From Symbiodinium natans (lineage: Eukaryota; Sar; Dinophyceae; Suessiales; Symbiodiniaceae), in the NCBI GenBank assembly GCA_905221605.1, contig CAJNDS010001402.1, positions 102,501-166,500 of the forward strand: 64,000 bases of DNA. The letters are read 5' to 3'. The translations under genes and the position numbers were made by a program. Within the stretch, counting starts at the first letter, position 1. Each line of letters starts with the position of its first letter. This document shows positions 43,061 through 53,824 of this stretch, one piece after another. A model generated the notes under the pieces. That model did not search any database, was not told the origin of the DNA, and worked only from the letters and a program-made list of their open reading frames with translations.

Positions 43061-44921
43061 GAACTCGGAAGATAGGTCTAAAAAGTAGCCCCTTATCATA
43101 GACGTCGATAGACCCTATAGAGACCCCTATGGTTTTGGGATAGGGTCCTATTCCCTGAGCCTTCCCCGTCCGTGGTGGGACCCTATACATAGGACCTGTC
43201 CGTTTATGCATAGACACCTATGCATAGGCCCTATGCCTTTTCCAATAGACCCCTATGCATAGACCCTATCCCTACCTATACCACCCCCCTATGCGGCATA
43301 GACCCCTGTCCATTTTTGATAGGCCCCTACCCCCCTCCGGATAGACCCTATCCACAAACCCATAGACCCCTATGGTAACAAATGTATCACTTGTGCTCGA
43401 GCGAGAGTTTAGGGTGTAGGGTTTTTGTAGGGTTTTGGGGGGGTTCAGAGTTTAGCGGTTTTTAGGGTTTAGGATTTCTTGTTCAGGCCTCAGAGCTTTT
43501 TCGGCTTTAGGGGTTTTCGGGTTTCGGGATTAGGGAGGGTTTCGGGGTTTTTGGGTTCTAGGGGGTTTTTTTAGGGCTTACAGATTTTTAGGGTTTAGGG
43601 TTTTTTGGGGTTTAGGGTACAGGGATTCTTCCCCGCATGATGGGTTCGAAAAAGAATTAAGCGGGGGGGTTGGGGGGGGCGCAGCCCCCCCCCATTTGAC
43701 ACACACACTGCTCGCATGATGGGCTTGAAAAAACATGCCTCTGTTTAGGCTTTTAGGACTTAAAGATTCTTAGGGTTTGGGTTTTTTTTGGGGTTTAGGG
43801 TTTAGGGATTTTTACCCCCCCCCTTCCCATTTGCAAACACCACTCGCATGATGGGTTCGAAAAAGAATTAAGCGGGGGTTTGGGGGGGGGGCGCAACCCC
43901 CCCCCATTTGCACACAGAATGCTCGCATGATGGGCTTGAAAAAACATGCCTATGCTTAGGGTTTTTTTGGGTTTAGGGTTTTCGGGGTTTGAAGTTGAGG
44001 GTTTTTTAGGGTTTAGGGCAAGGGGTTCTAAGGGTGTAGGGCTTATAGGGTTCCGAGGTTTGTACGGTTTAGGGTTTAGGGTTTTTAGGGTTTAGGGTTT
44101 AGGGTTTTCAGGGTTTAGGGCTTAGGGTTTTTTAAGGGTTGAGGGCTGAGGGGTTTTTAGGGTTTAGGGTTCTTAAGGGTTTAGGGCTTAGGGATTTTTT
44201 CTGGGCATAAGGCTGGGTTTAGGGTTTAGGGTTTAGGGTTTAGGGTTTAGGGTTTCGGGTTTAGGGTTTAGGGTTTAGGGTCTAGGGTTTAGGGTTTAGG
44301 GCTTATTGGGTTTCGGGGTTTTTATGGTTTAGGGTTGTTTAGGGTTTAGGGTTTAGGGTTTAGGGTTCAGGGTTTAGGGTTTAGGGTTGAGGGACAGGTT
44401 TTTAGGGTTTAGGGCTGGATTTAGGGTTTACGGTTTTTTAGGGACTAGGGTTTCTTAGGGGTTCTTTAGGGTTTAGGTTTTTTTGGGTTTAGGGCTGGAT
44501 TTAGGGTTCAGGGTTTTTAGGGATTAGGGTTTCTTTTTGGGTTTCGGGATTAGGGTTTATTAGGGCTCAGGCTTAGGGCTTAGGGTTTAGGGTGTAGGGA
44601 CTCAGGGCTTAGGGTATAGTTGTGAGGCGACGAAGGAAGGGACGGATAGGGCCCTATCGGAAAGGGATAGGGGTCTATGCCACGGATAGGGGTCTAGGTC
44701 CGGGCGACAGCCCCCTATGTATAGACCCCTATCCTTTCCGGACAGGGGCCTATGCATAGGTACCTATCCACATCGGGGAGACCCCTGGGGACAGGGGTCT
44801 ATCGCCTGGGGGTAGGGGGGTACGGATAGGGACCTATCCTGATTGCGATAGACCCCTATCCAATAGGTACCTATCCAAAACAGATAGGCGGCTACTTTTT
44901 GAACTCATACTCCGAACTCGC
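43061..44921. mobile_element. Composite inverted-arm structure around a TTTAGGG block
   Basis: Outer arms at 43061-43099 and 44883-44921 are imperfect inverted repeats, including 11 perfect bases (AAAAAGTAGCC). Inside them lie CCCTAT-rich arrays, C-rich on the plus strand at 43.09-43.38 kb and G-rich at 44.64-44.88 kb, so they too are inverted. The interior is degenerate TTTAGGG sequence. There is no ORF, and I cannot define target-site duplications. It may be a transposable element or simply a palindromic rearrangement. Confidence 0.5.
43395..44625. repeat. Long degenerate TTTAGGG block
   Basis: About 1.2 kb of TTTAGGG units in one orientation, with perfect runs near 44217-44262 and 44343-44385 and many variants (TTTTAGGG, TTCAGGG, TTTCGGG). 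A duplicated unit of about 180 bp (CGCATGATGGGTTCGAAAAA, 43630-43735 and 43848-43950) interrupts it. Confidence 0.9.
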
Positions 44922-44929
44922 TTGGGGGT

Positions 44930-45260
44930 CAAAAAGATGCCAACCACTGGGGGATTCGGCTTTGCACGCGTGTGGAACTTGGGGTCAAAAAGGCCCGTGG
45001 CCAACCACTGGGGCCTGAAGAGGCCAGAGGCCGGAACGGAATTCGCGCGAGACCACAGCGGGAGCCTCGAAACGAAGGCCCCGCCCCACCGCGTGCGCCG
45101 TTGCGGCCGCAACCTAAGTGGCCGCCCCCAGAAGAGGCCGGAAGAGGCTCGAGCAAGCCAGAAGAGGCCGGAATTCACGCGAAACCGCAACGCAACGAAA
45201 TTCGCGCGAAACCACAGCGGGAGCGTGGAAACGAAGGCCCCAAACCAGCGATCATCGGTT
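44930..45260. repeat. GC-rich direct repeats
   Basis: GTCAAAAAG(A/G)... CCAACCACTGGGG occurs twice (44938-44955 and 44984-45014). AATTCGCGCGA(G/A)ACCACAGCGGGAG also occurs twice (about 45041-45066 and 45199-45224). The protein-like open frames on both strands overlap these repeats and are not accepted. Confidence 0.6.
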
Positions 45261-45335
45261 TGGATTTTCCAAAGTCGTGTTTTAGTCGCCATTTAGTGGT
45301 TTCGAGACCAGTGTCTGTCCTGGGGAGGGGGTGTG

Positions 45336-45537
45336 GCAAAATATATACATATATAGATAGATAGATAAATAGATAGATAGATATGAATATATACATATAC
45401 ATATATATAAATGCATACACAACATTGCGCGCATATACTATTTTATCTTACTTTATGTTGCAATGCACCATCTTGTACTATCATACAGCCCAAATTACAA
45501 CAAAGCATATTCGAACACAATTAGTCGAACGAAGATG

Positions 45538-45587
<50 letters not shown>

Positions 45588-45590
45588 CAT
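45336..45590. repeat. TA / GATA microsatellites
   Basis: ATAGATAGATAAATAGATAG around 45350-45385 and a pure TA tract at 45541-45584, separated by AT-rich sequence without a gene. Confidence 0.9.
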
Positions 45591-45591
45591 C

Positions 45592-46656
45592 TTACAACAG
45601 CTCTCGTAAGAACCCCCTGGCCCTCTCGACCGCCTTCGGCATTCCAGCGAGCCGGCCCTCTACGGCCAGGAGCGTCTTCGCCTTTTGGGATATCTTGAGC
45701 CCAGCTTCGCTTGCTTCAGCGTGTTGGGGCTTTATGGTCTAGGGGTCCATGTCGGCTTCGGGATTTACACCACTTCAGCAGTGAGATTTCTGTCCATGAA
45801 TCAGCGCTTCGGAAAACTGCTTGCGTTCGCTCGTGTCTTGGAAGAGCCCTTGAACTGACCTCGCGAAGCTCTTGGAGAGCGGATTTGGGCTGGCATTTGA
45901 CCATCTCATTACCTGGGGTTGTTTTGGTACCGGAGTCCCCTTACCGGCAGTTACTTTTTAAGTTTAACTTGGTCACTTTTGTGTTCCTTTCAAGCAGGGG
46001 GATTGAAGCGTCTGGATCAAGAGATATGAAAAGCGCTTAGCACACAAAAGCCAAGCATGAAAAGCAGATCCCGCCTTGAGGTCCTCCCATGCGGCGACAC
46101 ATCGCCCATAGAGCTGCAGCACCGCCGTCTGCACAGAGGATCCGAAGTCTTTGCTTTTTGAAGTTGGGGAAACTTAGGGTCGATGGTTTAAGGTTTAGGG
46201 TTTCAATTATTGGTTCCTCTGCATCTGCAAGCGCAAAGTGTGAATCCAAGCCTGAAAATCTGCCGAGGCCTCGGGCCGGAGGTGTAAAGGTTGTCAGAAC
46301 AGGCACCCCTCCCCCACACCCAAAACCATTTTTCAGACTTTTTTTTGCCTCAAATGGGTACCCCCCCTAGGAAACCGGGGTCCCCAAGCGGACAGTTCGC
46401 CAGGACCAGAGGCAGTTCAAGCCTCCCCAGCAAGCAGGGCCCCCCACCCAAAATACCCCTCCCCCCCCCCCCCCCCCCCTACCCTGAGCCTGGCCTGCAA
46501 TCTTTGGTTCCGAAGACCAATCCATTAGGCCACAGGCCCTTGAGTTCGATGTCATGGACAACTGAATCTAAGAGTGCCAGTAGGAAGGAAGCAAAGTCTT
46601 GTCTTGACAGTCCGCCCTCAACTGCATGTCTATGGCATTTCGAAAGGGCTTCTGAT
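45592..46656 (-). CDS. Unidentified multi-exon gene, C-terminal part
   Basis: Three minus-strand segments read as protein and carry plausible splice signals. (i) 46656 to about 46500 follows a TTTGCAG acceptor and encodes SEALSKCHRHAVEGGLSRQD, FASFLLALLDSVVHDIELKG and LWPNGLVFG. (ii) About 45904-45771 encodes MVKCQPKSALQELREVSSRA and ends at a possible GT donor. (iii) About 45735-45592 encodes a Lys/Glu/Ala-rich end (EAGLKISQKAKTLLAVEGRL, then KAVERARGFLRELL) and a stop. Whether they form one gene is inferred from order and strand only. I do not recognise the family; segment (i) faintly resembles an EF-hand-like helix pair without calcium ligands. Confidence 0.35.
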
Positions 46657-46984
46657 CTGCAAACAGACTTCTTCAAAATAAAGCAATTGGTTAAATAAAC
46701 TGCCAGAACATAAGAACAAAAATGTGGTAGTAGATTCATTGTGCATGTCCGATTGCTCAGGCCAAGCAGAAAAGAGGGCACACCCGGATTTGTGAACCTT
46801 GAGCCCTAAGCCCTCAATCCTAAACTAACCCTCAGCCAAACCATAATTAAACCCGGAACCCTAAACCCTAAACCCAACCCTTATTGCTTGGGGTCCAGCG
46901 ACTTGGGCGCTGCGGAATCACCATGCTCACGCGGATGCGCTGGGCCGGGGGTCGCGTAGCGTTAAAAAAAAAGCCCCCCCACCT

Positions 46985-47965
46985 TACAGCCAGATCCTCA
47001 TAGACACCATCCGTGCGTGACACCCCACAGCACACGGCCAAACGCCCAACTGTGTGGGTGTCTCAGTACACGCTCATCAGAATTATTGCCGTCACACAGA
47101 CAGTCAGCAACGCGGCTTGCAGCCAAATCCTCACAGACAACATCCATGCACCCAACAGCAAGCCGCCCAACTGGGTCACTGTCTCAGTACACGCTCATCA
47201 GAATTGTTGCCGTCACACAAACAGTCAGCAACGCGGCTTGCAGCCAAATCCTCACAGACAACATCCATGCACCAGCACCCAACAGCAAGCCGCTCAACTG
47301 GGTCACTGTCTCAGTACACGCTCATCAGAATTGTTGCCGTCACACAAACAGTCAGCAACGCGGCTTGCAGCCAAATCCTCACAGACAACATCCATGCACC
47401 CAACAGCAAGCCGCCCAACTGGGTCACTGTCTCAGTACACGCTCATCAGAATTGTTGCCGTCACACAAACAGTCAGCAACGCGGCTTGCAGCCAAATCCT
47501 CACAGACAACATCCATGCACCCAACAGCAAGCCGCCCAACTGGGTCACTGTCTCAGTACACGCTCATCAGAATTGTTGCCGTCACACAAACAGTCAGCAA
47601 CGCGGCTTGCAGCCAAATCCTCACAGACAACATCCATGCACCCAACAGCAAGCCGCCCAACTGGGTCACTGTCTCAGTACACGCTCATCAGAATTGTTGC
47701 CGTCACACAAACAGTCAGCAACGCGGCTTGCAGCCAAATCCTCACAGACAACATCCATGCACCAGCACCCAACAGCAAGCCGCCCAACTGGGTCACTGTC
47801 TCAGTACACGCTCATCAGAATTGTTGCCGTCACACAAACAGTCAGCAACGCGGCTTGCAGCCAAATCCTCACAGACAACATTCATGCACCCAACAGCAAG
47901 CCGCCCAACTGGGTCACTGTCTCAGTACACGCTCATCAGTATCACGATCCTCACAAACAACATGC
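46985..47965. repeat. 121-bp tandem repeat, about eight units, open in three frames
   Basis: Unit starts (CAGTCAGCAACGCGG) lie at 47101, 47222, 47349, 47470, 47591, 47712 and 47839. Five of the six spacings are 121 or 127 bp because two units carry an extra 6 bp (AGCACC). Diverged half-units flank both ends. As 121 is one more than a multiple of three, each plus frame cycles through the same 121-residue superrepeat and none meets a stop for about 950 bp. Confidence 0.95.
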
Positions 47966-48207
47966 ATGGTAAGAGCATTATTGTGGCAAGTGCTTGTTCT
48001 TGTGGGTGCGAGGGCCGTTTTGTTGCTGTGTTTTGCTGCGGGTGCAGCGGAGACGTTGCATTGTTGCTTGCTGTTTCTCCCCGAATGCAGTAAAAGGGCT
48101 CCCATTGTCAGAGTTTACCCGACATCGTGCGGCGTTTTGAGTTCGAAAATGCTCGAAAGCGTTCCGCAGCGTTCGCAAGTGTTCGGAAGCGCGGCTTTGC
48201 ATGTCTG

Positions 48208-48515
48208 AGAATCAGAGAATGAGGCCTGCGACATCCTCGTAACTGTCGTCACTTTTGGACTTCGGTCGCATGTTCGTGGCTCGCAAAAAAAAAAGCTGAC
48301 AGTTACAAGGATGAGGCACGTGGGGTGCGTCTTCCTCGAAACTGGCGTCACTTTTGAAGCTACGTTTGGCGTTGACGCCTCAAAGCGCCAGCCTCATAAC
48401 TGCCGTCACTTTTGGAGAGGCGTCTGTGCCAGGATGAGGCGTGCGGGGTGCGCCATCCTCGTGACTGTCGTCACCTTCTAAGCTTCGTTTGTTTTTCGCG
48501 TCTCAGAAGCGCCGG
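48208..48515. repeat. Degenerate repeats of about 60-80 bp (CCTCGTAACTGTCGTCACTT)
   Basis: CCTC(G/A)TAACTG(T/C)CGTCACTTTTGG-type words occur near 48235, 48331, 48393 and 48458, separated by GGATGAGGC(A/G)(C/T)G and AAGC(T/G)(A/T)CGTTTG words. No gene. Confidence 0.7.
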
Positions 48516-49319
48516 CTCACTACCGGCTCACACGGGCTCCTGCACGGGCCTTACGGGCCCAAAGGGCCTTACGGGCTTCATGGTCCTCTAGGGCTGAAGG
48601 CCTGGGCCTGGTTAAGGACCTTAACCCATTATCTTAGCTTGTTAGTCTTATTCTCTTACTATCTTATGTATTCTCCTACTACAATGATTTCAACAAGGCC
48701 TCCCAGGACTCCTCGAAGGAGGCCGACTCTGTCGTGTACCTCGGTATTGGTTCAAGGCAAGGCCTTTGGGTTACACCGCCCTTGCTCGGGTATGCTGCAT
48801 GCGGGGCTTTGTGCGATTCAATTAGAGGATGCTTGGGGTTGGGAGTGCTAGGTTTGCGGTTCAGCGCCAAAATGCGCGTGTCCTGCTACCACTACTCTTC
48901 ATCCAGCTCAGGTGCTTGTCCATTCTCGCGTCTGAAGAGAAGTTGCCTCACGAGCATCCAGCAGGCCAAACCATTCTGGCAAATGGAAGGATCACACTCT
49001 TGCGTCAGGAAAAAAGGTCGAAAGCTCAACAACATGGTCTAGTCCGGGGGCTGAGGCAGTCACCATGAAGCTTGCCACCCCCCACCCCAGAAGTGAGCAT
49101 CAGGAGCATGAGCCGCCCCGTGGCCGTCCCACGGACCGAGAATCATGAGCATCATCGGAAACTGATGGCTTCTCTCAAGATCGAACGGGCGTGGCGGGTG
49201 CAGCCCTGGCAGGCCCCAATATTGGCCCTGATTTGGGCGGTTCCCCTCCTCAACATGCACGCAAAAACACGGGGCAGAACGGGCAGAACCTGGCCAGATA
49301 AGTACATGTATATATAAAT

Positions 49320-49355
49320 AAATAAATATATTATGTATATATATATATATATGTA
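49320..49355. repeat. TA microsatellite
   Basis: Short TATA tract between otherwise unassigned stretches. Confidence 0.85.
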
Positions 49356-49383
49356 GGGGGCTCTCCATACACTGACGGATACT

Positions 49384-49620
49384 TTGATTGACAGCCCGAC
49401 AGGCCGTGAATATCTGCACTCCTGCACGATCAACGTAAGCACGCTGACAAGCACACTTGGGGCCCTCCGACAGAATCCCTACTGCTACCAGCAACCGATA
49501 CAGCAGCCTCATTCATCGTACACAACGACTTTCAAGACCCACCCAGCCGCCCCAGCCGACACTGAACAGTGGACGAACTTGCTTGCGGGTTCGTGCGCAC
49601 CTAGGACGTGGGTTATGTAG
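49384..49620 (+). other. Protein-like plus-strand frame, unidentified
   Basis: A plus-strand frame reads SPTGREYLHSCTINVSTLTS and LGALRQNPYCYQQPIQQPHS and ends at a stop at 49618-49620. There is no recognised domain and the apparent first codon is not ATG. It may be a terminal exon or chance; the minus strand is also partly open. Confidence 0.2.
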
Positions 49621-49737
49621 GGGCGACTTGAAAGGAAGCAACAGCCAAGGGGATCCCAGAGTCCCATGCAGCTCGGCTCCACACGCTGCCGCGCAATCAG
49701 GCTCTGGAAGGACAAGGCCTGCGGCTGCATAGACAAA

Positions 49738-49746
49738 TATATATAG

Positions 49747-49804
<58 letters not shown>

Positions 49805-49822
49805 TTATATTTATATTTAAGG
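49738..49822. repeat. TA and TTTATA microsatellite
   Basis: A pure TA tract followed by ATTTAT units. Confidence 0.9.
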
Positions 49823-50203
49823 AATGTTCATGATCATGCCAGCTGCAATTGAGAAAGATGTTGAAGACAGTAGAGACAGGAAGGGAGTAAGCTTGCAGAA
49901 ACAAGGTAAGCAATGATAGCAGAAGCAGGAAGAGTAAAGACTAACAGTGACTAACATTTTTGTGTGCGTGGAAGAACCAGGAACTCTACGGCTCCTGATC
50001 CGGGCTGGCTGCCACAGGTAGCAGACGATCTTGGAACCGTGGCCTGCGATTTCTTGAAAGCCACTGGGAACCGTAATTTGGCATCCCCATGGGCTGTCAA
50101 GAGCTTCAGGGGGCTCTTCGCCACAAACCTCCCGGTAGCGTTCGATGATGCTGCGCCCCGACCCAGCTTCACTAGAGCGCTCATGGTTTTTACATGCTTT
50201 TAC

Positions 50204-50484
50204 CTGAAGGCACCCTTGTAGGTGCCAGTGGAACAACCCGGAAAGACCTGTGGCTTCAAACTGTTCCGCAAAAACCGGTTTTGCTGAGTGGGGCGCGCCT
50301 CCCAGTGGAGGCCATGAACTCCGTTAGCAGCGTCGCTCCTGGGTCCCTCCCGAAGAGGTCCGATCGCAACTCTGGATGTGCCTTGCGGCGGGAGAAGAAG
50401 ACTCAGCAGCACAGAGCCCAAGAAAAGCAAGACCCTACTTAGCCTCTGGATGAAACAAGCAGTCAAGCAGACACTCGTTCGCAC
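50204..50484 (-). CDS. Candidate first exon of a type II membrane protein
   Basis: The minus-strand frame encodes a basic start (FIQRLSR), a hydrophobic segment VLLFLGSVLLSLLLPP, then a hydrophilic region (GPLREGPRSDAANGVHG), and reaches a canonical donor CAG|GTAAAAG at 50204. This resembles a signal anchor. A further coding-like stretch follows at about 50175-49960 (ERYREVCGEEPPEALDSPWG). Secretory-pathway enzymes such as glycosyltransferases often begin this way, but nothing identifies the catalytic domain. The first codon in the open frame is GTG, so the true start is unknown. Confidence 0.3.
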
Positions 50485-50577
50485 TTGCGCCGACCCCCTT
50501 GCCCCGCACTGGACAGGGCTGGCTTTGGTTGTGAGCTGTGGGGCTCCTTAAACCCCGCTCATCCCTCCCCAAAAACT

Positions 50578-50770
50578 TAAACTGAGATTAATCAAAATAT
50601 TCATATTAATATTCATCATAACAATAATCATATAAAATAATAAGAAGAAGAATGATAATAACAATAATAAAAGTAACAACAATATCAATAAGAATAAAAA
50701 TAGCAATAGTAGGACTTGTAATAATATAATAATAACAGTAATGACAAGAACAATCATATGTATAACATAA
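50578..50770. repeat. AT-rich low-complexity stretch
   Basis: ATA/AAT/AAC-rich sequence with no G+C-rich islands; the long isoleucine/leucine frame on the minus strand is an artefact. Confidence 0.85.
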
Positions 50771-51153
50771 ATAGCATCTGCACATGGCTCCGAGCCTTCA
50801 GCAGCACTGGGTTGAACCTCTCAGGCGGAGAGAATCGGATCACGTCTATGAGGGTCGAGTTGGCTGCCTATATATGCTCCTGAAGCAGCAAACGGCGACA
50901 GTCGACAGTTAGAGTTTGGGCAAGCCCTCTATCCAAGCAGCGAAGCAAAACTCTACTCAAGCAGACAGCACTGTCAGCAAGCGGGTCCAGTTGGTGAAGG
51001 ACTTGACCTCAGAAGTCTGACTCTGCGAGGCAGAGAAGGAACTGCACTCCACCACCTCAAACACCTGAATCTCAAGCTTCACTTCCCCAAGCTTTACAGC
51101 CGACTTGAACCTACTTAAAGCAGCCGCGAGGCCGTCTCGGGAGAAGAGGACAC

Positions 51154-53824
51154 CAGTCCGTTCAGCTTGTCGAGGGCGTGGAAGGTGAAGCGGTCGATGA
51201 TGGCCTTGGCTCAGTCTGTCTGGGTTCATGTGTCGATCCTGACTTGTTGGAGAGGTCTTTCAGCCCATGGGCTCCAGACTACACCCAGGTCATGGTCGAT
51301 GTGGTGGCTGTAGCTGTTCTCCTCTGACGTCACCGGGTTTGGGGTTGGGGTTTGCCTTCGACTATCTACCCTCCGAGAAAGAGAAATGGAGTGGCTTGTG
51401 GGTTGGAATTGAAGAGGGCTTCCTTCAGAAATCGGCCTTCTTGCCGCTGCTGCCGTAGGCCAGGATGCCCGGAGAGTAGAACCTTCTTCCGAGTCTTTGA
51501 TGGTTAAGGGCTTAGGCTCGGTCGCTTAAGGCTTAAGACCATGGCTTTGTAGCTGACGGCTAGAGCTTTCAAAAAACAGCGACTGGAAACCTGCAACCTG
51601 ACACAAACCTGCCAGGTTCACTGGTTCTGGAGTGTGGCCGCTTGGCAGGTGTCGCTGACCCAGAAGATCTGCTTGTACCGCTGCCTCAGACTGCAGCAGA
51701 TGATCAGATGCAGGCGAAGGTCCTTGACCAGACTACACCCAAACCCCCAGTGAGGCAGCTCGGGCTAGGGCGAGCTTAGGGTTGCGGTCATGATACAACC
51801 CTCAACAACTCCAAGCTGAAACTCCGCATCGCCACTGTGTCACTGCGTCTGAGGCATCAGCTGCTGCTGCATCTGCTTAAATGCGTCCGCAATGTCATTG
51901 GAGGTCAGCTCCTCCCAGTCCTGGCCACACACTTCAAATTTCCACTGAGTTTCGGGCGTTGGGGTTCTGGGGTTGAGGATTTGGGGTTCCAAGTTCCAGG
52001 GGTGCCCAAAAATCACCCTCCGTGGCACCCTAAGCCCTATCCACAAATCCCACAAACCCCACAAATCCCACACGAAACTTGAATACTCTGAGCCGTGAAC
52101 TTCAAAAAAGGGCCGCCCAAGTCGTCCTGGAACTTGATGAACTCCTCGCCGGAGTGGCCAGTGATGAAGATGAAGATGTTGCCTCAAAGACCGGAAGCAT
52201 CTCGATGAACACAAGAGGCAATAAGCTGACAGAGGAACGTGCATGAGCTTAGGTAAGCTAAAACAACCTATGGCGTTGTGGCTGAGGCTGCCCATGCTAC
52301 ACTCTTAACTTCATCCTCACTCCTGTTCCTAGCGCTCCACCGAGACCCAACAGAAAACCCGAACCATCCCAAGCCGATCCCAACCAGGCTCCGTGCTTGA
52401 GGAATCCGTCAGCAGCCGCTTGTTGCGGGGCGTGCTTGGCGCATGGCGCCCTGTCTTGGACCACTTGTTTTTTTTGGGTTGGGGGGGAGGGGGAATTCAC
52501 CGGCGCGCTGGGGTTTAGGGTTTAGGGTTTGGGGTTTTAGGGTTTTAGGGTTTTAGGGTTTTTAGGGTTTTAGGGTTTTAGGGTTTTAGGGCTTTAGGGT
52601 TTCTTTTTGTTGGTTGGAGGGCGGGGAATCTTTAGGGGGACTGGCGGTACCCACTACTGGTGCCGAGGCTTCCTGAAAAACAATGGTCAAGTGGAGCTCC
52701 AGATGTCATATGAGTGCGTCTAGAAAAGACCTTCTTCATGGCTTAAGGAACCCAAAGAAGGCTTTGCGGTTGAGGGAACCTGGGTGATGCACGCGCCCTG
52801 TGTCTGTCACCTGTAAGGAGACGTAGAAAGTTCTCCACAGACACCTCGTCGCCTCTGTAGTCGACCTCCCAGCGCAGTGAACAACACAGAGCAGGCAGCT
52901 GAGGCTCCACCCCCGCCTCCACCTCCTCACCGTAGAGGTTCAACCTATGCTGCCTTAGAGTGGGAAACCCAGAGGTCAAGAACTGGGAACCCACCTGTCT
53001 CAAAACGAAGCTCCAGTACTCAAGGCCGCAGGCTTTTCATTGAAGACGGTGCCGGGCCGCGCGTTGCGCGAGTTGCAGGGCACATCCTGGGGTGAATGGG
53101 GTCCAGGACATCTCTTAGCTTGCCTTGTGGAGAACTAGTTCTGGAAGATTCGGAGTTTCATACAGGAGCAATTGCTGCACTGCTGCTAGGCCTGCACAAT
53201 CCATGGAACCACAAACTATCACTCAAAAAACAACGATCAGGTGCCCCCGACCGCTCCCAAGATCTGCCCCTCAAGCCATGAATCCAAGGATGAAAAGGCC
53301 CTCAACCCTCAACCCTATCGCCATGAGTCCCGAAAGGTTGCCCTTTGAAGCCCGAAAAACCCTGAACACCCAAACCGTCAAAACTCGTAAAACCCTAAAA
53401 CCCCCTCAAAAAACCCTAAAACCCTAAAAGCCCTAAAAGCCCCAAAAGCCCCAAAAGCCCCAAAAGCCTCTGCCATCATGAGGATGATCTGGGAGTCCGG
53501 GATGCCCAGGCGCTTCACGGTGTGGTAGAACGACAGCGTCTCAGGGAATCAAAGATCTCGACTTTGGGATTCAGGGTGTAGGGTTTAGGGGTTAGGGTTT
53601 ATAAAGTTTAGGGTATAGGGTTTGGGGTGTAGGGTTTAGGGTTTAGGGTTTAAGGTTTAGGGTGGTGTTCCGGCTCCTCACTCACATTCACAAGGGGCTT
53701 TACCTGGTGTACAAGGTCAAAGTCCTCTTCTCATTCCGAGGCTCATTCGCCGCATGCCGATAATTGTACCAGTAGCGGGAGGTCTCGACCAACACGGCCC
53801 AGTTGTTTCCTCGGGCTTGAACCT
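51154..53824 (-). CDS. GPI-anchor transamidase catalytic subunit (GPI8/PIG-K), at least 11 exons
   Basis: Minus-strand exons rebuild the C13 cysteine peptidase that attaches GPI anchors to proteins in the ER lumen. Exons in 5'-3' order: 53824-53745 (NNWAVLVETSRYWYNYRH), 53539-53468 (HTVKRLGIPDSQIILM), 53086-53034 (CNSRNARPGTVFN), 52953-52917 (HRLNLYGEEVE), 52865-52811 (VDYRGDEVSVENFLRLLTG), 52182-52127 (ITGHSGEEFIKFQ, catalytic His), 51920-51868 (DWEELTSNDIADAFKQM), 51690-51622 (DTCQAATL, catalytic Cys), 51482-51437 (FYSPGILAYGSSGKK), 51321-51280 (ENSYSHHIDHDLGV), 51204-51154 (IIDRFTFHALDKLN). Joins were chosen so the length matches the known family. Unassigned: the signal peptide, about 14 residues between LLTG and the His exon, and the C-terminus (a candidate exon lies near 50960-51010). 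Donors are GC, GA or GT. The His motif is GHSG where GHGG is usual. Confidence 0.9.
52511..52603. repeat. TTTAGGG / TTTTAGGG repeats inside the GPI8 gene
   Basis: A run of heptamers passes into octamers (TTTTAGGG), located between the VDYRG exon and the catalytic-His exon. Confidence 0.9.
53388..53467. repeat. C-rich heptamer-like repeats abutting a GPI8 donor
   Basis: AAAACCCT and AAAAGCCCC units run up to the exon boundary at 53468, so in gene sense the intron opens with GCTTTTGGGG repeats. This is the intron with a GC donor. Confidence 0.85.
53573..53664. repeat. TTTAGGG repeats in GPI8 intron 1
   Basis: Degenerate TTTAGGG units (plus-strand G-rich) fill nearly half of the 205-bp intron between 53540 and 53744. 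Confidence 0.85.

Noticed and set aside
44834-45296. Arginine-rich ORFs on both strands near 45 kb
   Set aside because: Both strands are open over the same GC-rich direct repeats and neither has a motif.
46985-47965. CRISPR array
   Set aside because: Units are contiguous 121-bp repeats with no unique spacers, in a eukaryotic context.
47013-48208. Three overlapping plus-strand ORFs of 319-384 codons
   Set aside because: They are registers of the 121-bp repeat and not distinguishable genes; reported as a finding, not as CDS.
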